Below, in pieces: positions 1 through 4,579 of a stretch of DNA of 5,042 bases. A program made the position numbers and the translations under genes. The notes beneath the pieces were generated by a model that did not search any database, was not told where the DNA came from, and worked only from the letters and a program-made list of their open reading frames with translations. Source of the stretch: an uncultured euryarchaeote (lineage in GTDB: Archaea > Thermoplasmatota > Poseidoniia > Poseidoniales > Thalassarchaeaceae); the NCBI GenBank assembly GCA_937897085.1, contig CALCOR010000146.1:1-5042 (forward strand), read 5' to 3'. How positions within the stretch are numbered: position 1 is the first letter of the stretch; each line of letters starts with the position of its first letter.

Positions 1-620
1 CCTTGACCTTGGCCTTGTCCTTGTCCTTGGCCTTGGCCTTGACCTTGGCCCTGACCTTGGCCCTGACCTTGGCCCTGACCTTGGCCCTGACCTTGGCCCT
101 GACCTTCGCCCTGGCCTTGGTCCTCAGATTCGCCGCCACCACTGGTGCCGCCGTCTCCGGAGCCTGTCTCAGCTTCTTGGTAGTCCGGATCGTAGGCGTC
201 GGGGATGCCGTCGCCGTCGGAGTCCGAGTACTCACCGTCGTTCGGGTCGTTCGGGAACGGATCAGTCGAATCCGGTCGGCCGTCACCATCGGTGTCGGCC
301 GAGTTCGGGTTCGTACCGCGCGCATACTCCTGGGCGTTGGTCAGACCATCGCCGTCGGGGTCCGCATTCGCGTCACCGGCGTTGTTGGGATTGAGGCCAT
401 GTGTGACCTCCCACCCATCCGGTAGGCCGTCACCATCGGTGTCAGCCTTCGTCATGTCCGTTCCGTGTTGCTGTTCTTCAGCGTTGGTCAAGCCATCTCC
501 GTCCCAGTCGGCTCCGCCGTCAGACGGATCCAGAGGGTCGGAACCCTCGCCCATGACGACCGAAGCCGACATCAGAACGAGGAATAGCGCAACCAGCACA
601 CTCGTGTTTTTCTTGTTCAT
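1..620 (-). CDS. Secreted thrombospondin type 3 repeat protein with Gly-Gln repeat tail (5' part, runs off left edge)
   Basis: The frame starts at an ATG (618-620) and stays open to the left edge, giving 206 residues with no stop. Residues 1-24 look like a signal peptide: basic start MNKKN, then a hydrophobic stretch of about 16 residues, with probable cleavage near MG/EG. Residues 38-146 carry five EF-hand-like calcium-binding motifs of the form DxDGDG, at 38, 60, 87, 109 and 133, as in thrombospondin type 3 repeats. Two are followed by LTNA(E/Q)E and three by a Pro-Asp pair. Residues 150-167 are a Gly/Ser/Glu/Asp linker, and from residue 168 the chain is an almost pure Gln-Gly dipeptide repeat. 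A role as an extracellular, calcium-stabilised surface or matrix protein is inferred; the C-terminal part that could show anchoring or enzymatic function lies outside the window. The gene has GGAGA 10 bases upstream. It is separated from the pab operon by 360 bases, so it probably has its own promoter. Confidence 0.85.
   Translation of the reverse strand, partial: MNKKNTSVLVALFLVLMSASVVMGEGSDPLDPSDGGADWDGDGLTNAEEQQHGTDMTKADTDGDGLPDGWEVTHGLNPNNAGDANADPDGDGLTNAQEYARGTNPNSADTDGDGRPDSTDPFPNDPNDGEYSDSDGDGIPDAYDPDYQEAETGSGDGGTSGGGESEDQGQGEGQGQGQGQGQGQGQGQGQGQGQGQGQGQGQGQGQ
3..119 (-). repeat. Tandem repeat coding for Gly-Gln dipeptides (12-base unit)
   Basis: On the plus strand the unit GACCTTGGCCCT is present in five perfect head-to-tail copies at 41-100. 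A sixth copy at 101-112 differs by one base, which turns a Gln codon into Glu (residue 172 of the protein). Further left (3-40) the same Gln-Gly pattern continues with more synonymous changes, mostly CAAGGC-like 6-base units. The unit is four codons (Gln-Gly-Gln-Gly on the minus strand), so gain or loss of copies keeps the reading frame. The repeat reaches the window edge, so its full length is unknown. Confidence 0.93.
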
Positions 621-630
621 TTTCTTCTTG

Positions 631-635
631 TCTCC
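631..635 (-). promoter_or_regulatory. Ribosome binding site of the secreted repeat protein
   Basis: The minus strand reads GGAGA here, preceded by a run of ten A (636-645) and followed by 10 bases of A/G-rich sequence before the ATG at 620. This is a good Shine-Dalgarno match at a slightly long but acceptable distance, and it supports the chosen start. The preceding TTTAAAAA (about 641-648) lies roughly 25 bases upstream of the ATG, where an archaeal TATA box of a leaderless transcript would also fall, so the element could be read either way. Confidence 0.6.
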
Positions 636-652
636 TTTTTTTTTTAAAGCAC

Positions 653-671
653 AGAGAACCCGCCGTTCTCT
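653..671 (-). promoter_or_regulatory. Leader hairpin upstream of the secreted protein gene
   Basis: AGAGAAC (653-659) pairs perfectly with GTTCTCT (665-671) around a five-base loop, giving a 7-bp stem. It sits about 18 bases upstream of the GGAGA ribosome binding site of the minus-strand gene. If the transcript starts further upstream, this hairpin lies in the 5' leader and could affect stability or ribosome access. It is not followed by a T-run on either strand, so it is a poor terminator candidate. A chance origin from purine-rich sequence is possible. Confidence 0.35.
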
Positions 672-786
672 CTCTCCGACCAGCTCCCCGCCTGACGAGG
701 ACGGCTGCATCGGGATGTGCGGGTAGTCGAGTGGCGCAGAATGCGTGCGCTGAAGGTCGCTTCAATCTCAAGGGAAGGATTCGAGC

Positions 787-829
787 AAAAGCACAGCGAT
801 TCGCTGCACTGCGGGGATGTTACGTCCCC
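787..829 (-). terminator. Tandem hairpins, possible terminator or leader structure
   Basis: Read on the minus strand, a first hairpin has stem GGGGA/TCCCC (825-829 with 813-817) and a 7-base loop. Two bases later a second hairpin pairs 802-810 with 790-798 around a three-base loop. The second stem is 9 bp on the minus strand, including two G-T wobbles. The same positions are A-C mismatches on the plus strand, so the structure favours minus-strand RNA. A short T-run (790-787) follows the second hairpin. It lies about 150 bases beyond the stop of the zinc-ribbon gene, so it could end the pab transcript. It could equally sit in the leader of the next gene. Confidence 0.3.
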
Positions 830-980
830 TTTGCGCCCGATCTTAAATCCTGATTTTGTCTCCCTTTTTGTCACTTCGACTCACTGTTTCATTCAAGGAA
901 CCCAATGTTCCCTCTAAACTCCACGACCTCTTGAGACTATTTCAACGATTTGATACGCTGATTCGTCAATTCTAGAGAAT

Positions 981-1343
981 TCATGGAGTCAAACGGCGCA
1001 TTTCGGCCCTGTGACTGGGGCCCTTGAGGAAGAACCTGACGGGGGTGAACAGAGTGGCGAGTATGAGCACGACCAAGCTCGCGTTGCCCCACAGCGGTGT
1101 GCCGTTGAACAAGAACACCCACAGGGACCATCCGATGATTAGCCAGAACCAGAGCGAGTGCCGGCGGGCGACAGCGGTGAAGCGAGCGCGCATGATCGCA
1201 TCATCGTAGAGTTGCGGAACCTCATCTGGGGTGACCATACCTTGCTCCACACCACAGTTGGCGCACACCAGGTATCTCGGACCGTTCCCGCTGATGAACT
1301 GGTCCTGCGTGAAATTGCCACGACATACTCTACAGGTCGGCAT
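981..1343 (-). CDS. Small zinc-ribbon protein with two transmembrane segments
   Basis: This 120-residue protein has an ATG start at 1341-1343 and a TGA stop at 981-983. The N-terminus holds a four-cysteine zinc-ribbon pattern, CRVC (Cys4, Cys7) and CANC (Cys27, Cys30), as used for structural zinc binding. Residues 31-62 are a soluble, partly charged linker. Two hydrophobic, Trp-rich segments follow at about 64-80 and 87-106, split by a short NGTPLWGN turn, with Arg/Lys on both outer sides (ARRH before, RFFLK after). This predicts a helical hairpin with both ends and the zinc ribbon in the cytoplasm. I do not recognise a named family, and no catalytic motif is visible. The start lies 9 bases after the stop of the pabB-pabA fusion, and GAGGG, 6 bases before the ATG, overlaps that stop codon, so translation is probably coupled. 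A link to p-aminobenzoate or folate metabolism is suggested only by this position. Confidence 0.82.
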   Translation of the reverse strand: MPTCRVCRGNFTQDQFISGNGPRYLVCANCGVEQGMVTPDEVPQLYDDAIMRARFTAVARRHSLWFWLIIGWSLWVFLFNGTPLWGNASLVVLILATLFTPVRFFLKGPSHRAEMRRLTP

Positions 1344-1352
1344 CCGCTTCCC

Positions 1353-3743
1353 TCATTCCGCTCGACCCTCGCGGGGCATTTCAACGCTTCTGGCAGTGGT
1401 GCTGGGCCGCATCGCCAGGAAGTTATCGAGCACCTTCCAGCCAGCGACGCTGCCAGCTGATTCCGGGTGGAACTGAACTCCCCAGACAGGCAACGAGGGG
1501 TGGCGCAGAGCCATCGGTAGGGTGCCGGTGAGGGAATCATGAGCCGTGATCTCGAGGAGCGAACCCTGTGCAGCCAGCACAAGGCTGTGGTAGCGCATCA
1601 TCACCGCTGGTGATGTGAGTCCGGCAAACAGACCGTCCTCCGAGTGCGCTATTTCGGTTGGGACTCCATGCACCGCCCCCAACGGCGAGGGTGAGAGCGG
1701 CCAATCGGCTGCCACACCGATGGCCTGCATCCCGAGGCAGACGCCCAGCAGAGGAAGCGGACTCTGCTCATGGGTGTTGAGCCGACCGGCGAGAGCGAGG
1801 GAAGCCAATTCCATCGTGAGTGGTGACTGCTCGGGACGTCCGGGTCCCGGGCCGAGCACCAGATGGGTCGGTGAGATGTTGTTGAGCAGGTAGCCGATGT
1901 CATCAGGGACATTGACACCACGTCCGCATACGACGACGACCTCGGCACCGAGGTCGCAGCACAAGTGGACGATGTTCCACGAGAACGAATCGAGGTTGTC
2001 GATGAACAGCAGTCTGCGAGTTCCCTCGACGGGCAACTCCAGAGGTGGATCACCCACGAACCACTCAATCGGTTCTGCGGGTGCGATGCAGGCGGATTCA
2101 ATTTCTTCTCTCGCCCTCGCGAGCGCGCGTGTTCTCTCATCCACTGCAGGAACTGGATGGATCTCAGAGGATTCACAGGTGGGAATGTCGATGCAGGGGT
2201 CGGTCGACCAGGCGGCTTCCAGCAGGCCGCGCGCCTTCCACTTCGCCTCCTCCACCTCCCGTTGCGGATCTGACTCGATGACAAGGCCTCCACCTGCCTT
2301 CACCCTCGCTCTCCATTCGCCAGCGTCATTCCGTTCCGCCTCCAAGGTGCGGATCAGGATGTTCCACGCCGAGACACCGGTGCGCGGGTCGTGATGTCCT
2401 AGCGAGCCGGTCCAGGCCCGTCGCGGCTCTCCTTCCAATTCATCGATGCTCGCCACCGTCACGGTCTTCGGACAGCCGGTGATGCTGCCCCCTGGGAACA
2501 GCGCCTGCAGCGCGTCCCATCCGTCCAGCCCCGGCCTGAGCCTGCCTTCGACCTCACTCACCATGTGCTGCACGTCTGGGAAGGTCTCGATGCGCCAGTC
2601 CGACCAGCTCACGCTGCCAGTGGCGCACACGCGGCCGAGGTCGTTGCGCTCGAGGTCGACGAGCATCATGTGCTCGGACAACTCCTTGCGGCTGGCTGCG
2701 AGTGCCCGCCGCTGGCGGGCATCCTCCTCTGGAGTTCGACCGCGGGGGCAGGTCCCCTTGATCGGTCGTGTGGAAAGTCGTCCTTCACTCTGCGACAACA
2801 GCAGTTCCGGACTTGAGGAGGCGAGCGCACAGTCGAGGTCCGGAGCGTGCAGCCAACCGGAGAAGGGTGCCGGGTTACGCACAGCGAGCGCCTCGAACAC
2901 ACGCCAAGGTGAGTCAATGCTCCCCTCCCATGTTCGTCCGTAGTTCAGTTGGTAGAGCAATCCCTGCTCGATGCAGGAATGCACGATGCGCACCGCCGAC
3001 GCGTGCTCCTCATCGGTGATGGTGGAGGTCGGTGCAGGCAGAGGAATGGTGGTTGACACGGCATCCGATACCGAATGGGGGCAGCCATCCTCGAGCCACG
3101 CTTCGACGCAGGCGATCGTCTGCTGCGCCCATTCATCGTCATCCAGACATGCGAGCGTCAGGCTGCCAGCGTGGCGGTCGTGCACCAGCCAGCGGTCGCA
3201 GCGATAGAGCAGCCCGAGCAGGTCGCGAGGGAGTGGAAGATTGCGCAGTCGCACGGGTTCGGTCCACTGGACAAGGTCGTATGTGAGCAGCCCAGCGAGA
3301 TTACCGGGCAACAATCCCAAGCCCACATCCCTCGATTCCACATCGGGTGATAGCCCCCCCAGCGGACGCAGGGCGTCAGCGAGATTCTCACCGCGTACCT
3401 CGAATCGATGCACCCAGCGGCTGTTCTCCCATGATTCAACCACCCATACACAATCACTCTCGGGCAATCCCAAGGTCACCTCTCCAGCGAGCGCTGAGGC
3501 GGCGGAAGTGAGTGGGAGCTGCTCAGAGCGAGCAGGTTGACGACAGATTGCGCGAAGGGTCGGTGGTCCAGCCAGAGCGCTGATGCCCGCTAGGTCCGAA
3601 AGCGGCCCTCCTGAGAGCAGCATCAACTCGTCAGGGGCCCCATGCAGCGTGGACTCGCCCCACAACCCGGCCGAACGTAGGCGATTGGCAAGGCCGAGCA
3701 GCAGCAACTCGTCGTCACCGAATGACCATCTACGGATGATCAC
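1353..3743 (-). CDS. pabB-pabA: Aminodeoxychorismate synthase, fused PabB (N-terminal) and PabA glutaminase (C-terminal)
   Basis: This 796-residue cytoplasmic enzyme makes 4-amino-4-deoxychorismate from chorismate and glutamine. Residues 1 to about 515 are the chorismate-binding PabB part. Its motifs are LLTYDL near 152-157, YQLN at 264-267, SPELLL at 311-316, RPIKGT at 326-331, VDLERNDLGR at 362-371, QHMVS at 392-396, FPGGSITG from 416 and AGGGLVIESD near 483-492. Lys329 in PIKGT is the residue typical of aminodeoxychorismate synthase; anthranilate synthases have Ala there. A linker of about 60 residues leads to a class I glutamine amidotransferase (about 577-780). It has DNLDSFSWN, GPGPGRP, GVCLGMQ and GVQFHPES, with a complete triad of Cys669, His759 and Glu761. 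A GTG start at 3741-3743 is chosen because its GTGA overlaps the pabC stop and GGAGG lies 7 bases upstream. In-frame ATGs at 3765-3767 and 3801-3803 would lie inside pabC. PabB before PabA is the reverse of the usual plant, fungal and actinobacterial fusion. Confidence 0.93.
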   Translation of the reverse strand: MIIRRWSFGDDELLLLGLANRLRSAGLWGESTLHGAPDELMLLSGGPLSDLAGISALAGPPTLRAICRQPARSEQLPLTSAASALAGEVTLGLPESDCVWVVESWENSRWVHRFEVRGENLADALRPLGGLSPDVESRDVGLGLLPGNLAGLLTYDLVQWTEPVRLRNLPLPRDLLGLLYRCDRWLVHDRHAGSLTLACLDDDEWAQQTIACVEAWLEDGCPHSVSDAVSTTIPLPAPTSTITDEEHASAVRIVHSCIEQGLLYQLNYGRTWEGSIDSPWRVFEALAVRNPAPFSGWLHAPDLDCALASSSPELLLSQSEGRLSTRPIKGTCPRGRTPEEDARQRRALAASRKELSEHMMLVDLERNDLGRVCATGSVSWSDWRIETFPDVQHMVSEVEGRLRPGLDGWDALQALFPGGSITGCPKTVTVASIDELEGEPRRAWTGSLGHHDPRTGVSAWNILIRTLEAERNDAGEWRARVKAGGGLVIESDPQREVEEAKWKARGLLEAAWSTDPCIDIPTCESSEIHPVPAVDERTRALARAREEIESACIAPAEPIEWFVGDPPLELPVEGTRRLLFIDNLDSFSWNIVHLCCDLGAEVVVVCGRGVNVPDDIGYLLNNISPTHLVLGPGPGRPEQSPLTMELASLALAGRLNTHEQSPLPLLGVCLGMQAIGVAADWPLSPSPLGAVHGVPTEIAHSEDGLFAGLTSPAVMMRYHSLVLAAQGSLLEITAHDSLTGTLPMALRHPSLPVWGVQFHPESAGSVAGWKVLDNFLAMRPSTTARSVEMPREGRAE

Positions 3744-4540
3744 GACTCGCCCTCCAAGTCTACCCATCCATCTTCGAGGGCACGCTGATGAAGGTTGGCG
3801 CACAGGCTACGGAAGTCGTCATCGCCCTCATCCCCCACCGGATCACCGTCGAGAGAGGTCATGGTAGCCACACCGATGCCGGTTCCCAGCAGCACCACCT
3901 CGCGTGCCCTGACGAGCATGGTGGCAGTGATTCTCCCCGAATGCACAGGGATACCTTCTGCGGCCAGTCCAGGAGCGATGCTCTCGAGCGTGAGCGAGCG
4001 AATTCCTCCCTGTTCGGGATCAGGGTACCAAGCGGTGCCATCGTCGTCGAGCAGCAACAGAGTCGCACGATCGGCGTCTACCACCGCTTCGTCGTGGATG
4101 AGGAGCGCCACATCCGCCCCAGCCTTCACCGCGGCCCGCTTGGCCACCATGTACGGCTCCCAGCCACCATGCTTGGTTCCGGTCAAGCCACCCGACCAAC
4201 GCGGAGCCTCGTGGGTGATGCAGGTCAATGCAACTCCATCGTCTTCTGTCAGCGGGCGGGATTCAGCCGCCCAGACACCGGCAGCGGTCAGGCTCAGCAG
4301 GATGAGCGAGTTTCGGTCTGTCGGCATGTCGGCGACGAGAGCTGCCTCTGCCTTCGCACGTGCATCCTCAGGCCAAGCGATCCCCAGACGACCAGCGTGC
4401 TCCTGCATCCTGCCAAGGTGCGCATCGAGGTACGCCACCCGCCAACCCTCGGTTCGCATGGTGGTGAACACCAGATCCTGCGGCTTGCCGTCACTCTCGC
4501 CCACGCGTACACCCGACGGCTCCAGAGGAGCCGAAGCCAT
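3740..4540 (-). CDS. pabC: Aminodeoxychorismate lyase, PLP-dependent class IV aminotransferase fold
   Basis: This 266-residue protein would convert 4-amino-4-deoxychorismate to p-aminobenzoate and pyruvate with pyridoxal phosphate. Its length fits the family (E. coli PabC has 269). Residues 23-53 match the N-terminal family pattern: LVFTTMR, then LDAHLGRM with the conserved His and Arg. Lys123 in TGTKHGGW is the likely Schiff-base lysine. GGIR (178-181) and LLGTGIGVATM (217-227) fit the cofactor phosphate-binding parts. The usual Glu and Asn of the 'VTExxxxNxF' segment appear as Asp155 and Thr160 (VVDADRATLL), and the usual N-terminal 'RGxxYGDG' segment is not recognisable, so the protein is divergent. 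The ATG at 4538-4540 is chosen; a TTG directly before it is also possible. No strong ribosome binding site precedes either. Its position directly before, and overlapping, the pabB-pabA fusion strongly supports PabC over a branched-chain or D-amino acid aminotransferase. Confidence 0.87.
   Translation of the reverse strand: MASAPLEPSGVRVGESDGKPQDLVFTTMRTEGWRVAYLDAHLGRMQEHAGRLGIAWPEDARAKAEAALVADMPTDRNSLILLSLTAAGVWAAESRPLTEDDGVALTCITHEAPRWSGGLTGTKHGGWEPYMVAKRAAVKAGADVALLIHDEAVVDADRATLLLLDDDGTAWYPDPEQGGIRSLTLESIAPGLAAEGIPVHSGRITATMLVRAREVVLLGTGIGVATMTSLDGDPVGDEGDDDFRSLCANLHQRALEDGWVDLEGES
3751..3755 (-). promoter_or_regulatory. Ribosome binding site that decides the GTG start of the pabB-pabA fusion
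   Basis: GGAGG on the minus strand lies inside the end of pabC, 7 bases before the GTG at 3741-3743. The GTG and the TGA of pabC share bases as GTGA, a classic arrangement for translational coupling. The upstream in-frame ATGs have no comparable site, and starting there would add 8 or 20 residues, rich in Arg, Gly and Pro, overlapping pabC. Confidence 0.8.
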
Positions 4541-4579
4541 CAATGCTCAGTCGCGGTTTTCTAGAATCCTGTTCCGAAT
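4541..4579 (-). other. Short gap before pabC, no clear promoter or ribosome binding site
   Basis: These 39 bases separate the stop of the membrane protein from the pabC start. They contain an AT-rich stretch, TTCTAGAAAA on the minus strand (4557-4566), but it is only about 21 bases from the pabC ATG, too close for a standard archaeal TATA box of a leaderless mRNA. No GGAG-type site lies at a usable distance. pabC may be read through from the upstream gene or from a weak promoter here. Confidence 0.4.

Larger units (their letters stand above)
621..980. other. Intergenic region of 360 bases between the zinc-ribbon gene and the secreted protein gene
   Basis: No convincing gene is present on either strand. 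Short open frames exist, but they lack a ribosome binding site and recognisable motifs. The region is more A+T-rich than its flanks, especially 840-980. On the minus strand it contains, in transcription order, a TTTAAGAT sequence (about 840-847) that could be a TATA-like element, two adjacent hairpins (790-829), a third hairpin (653-671), an A10 tract (636-645) and the ribosome binding site of the downstream gene. The string GGAGACAA preceded by an A-run occurs twice on the minus strand, at 628-635 and again at 856-863. Only the copy nearest the gene is followed by a start codon. The region probably holds the end of the pab transcript and the promoter and leader of the secreted protein gene. 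The promoter position is not certain. Confidence 0.6.

Noticed and set aside
3..425. Plus-strand frame with a Leu-Ala/Leu-Thr repeat that looks like a long membrane segment
   Set aside because: It is the complement of the Gly-Gln repeat. The minus strand has a ribosome binding site, signal peptide and calcium-binding motifs, and is clearly the coding strand.
644..874. Minus-strand frame of 76 codons in the intergenic region starting at a GTG
   Set aside because: It has no ribosome binding site, its translation shows no recognisable motif, it runs through the hairpins, and it ends in the A-tract leader of the next gene.
968..981. Inverted repeat AATTCT-AG-AGAATT at the end of the zinc-ribbon gene as a terminator
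   Set aside because: The stem is short and A+T-rich with a tiny loop, it touches the stop codon, and no T-run follows on the minus strand.
2938..2959. tRNA-like string on the plus strand (CCGTAGTTCAGTTGGTAGAGCA), resembling a tRNA 5' end and D-arm, followed by a CCTGC/GCAGG stem
   Set aside because: No T-arm (GGTTCRANYCC) or matching acceptor strand follows, and the putative anticodon stem has a 5-base loop. The minus strand here codes for the conserved YQLNYG motif of PabB, which explains the sequence.
1353..3743. Anthranilate synthase (TrpE-TrpG) as the identity of the fusion
   Set aside because: PIKGT has the lysine of aminodeoxychorismate synthase instead of alanine, and pabC directly precedes it. 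No other trp gene is present in the window.
3744..3803. Longer N-terminus for the pabB-pabA fusion from the ATG at 3801-3803
   Set aside because: The extra 20 residues overlap pabC coding sequence and lack a ribosome binding site, while the GTG at 3743 has GGAGG at ideal distance.
4557..4566. TATA-like TTCTAGAAAA as the promoter of pabC
   Set aside because: Its centre is only about 21 bases from the ATG, so a standard start site would fall inside the gene, and the match to the archaeal consensus is weak.
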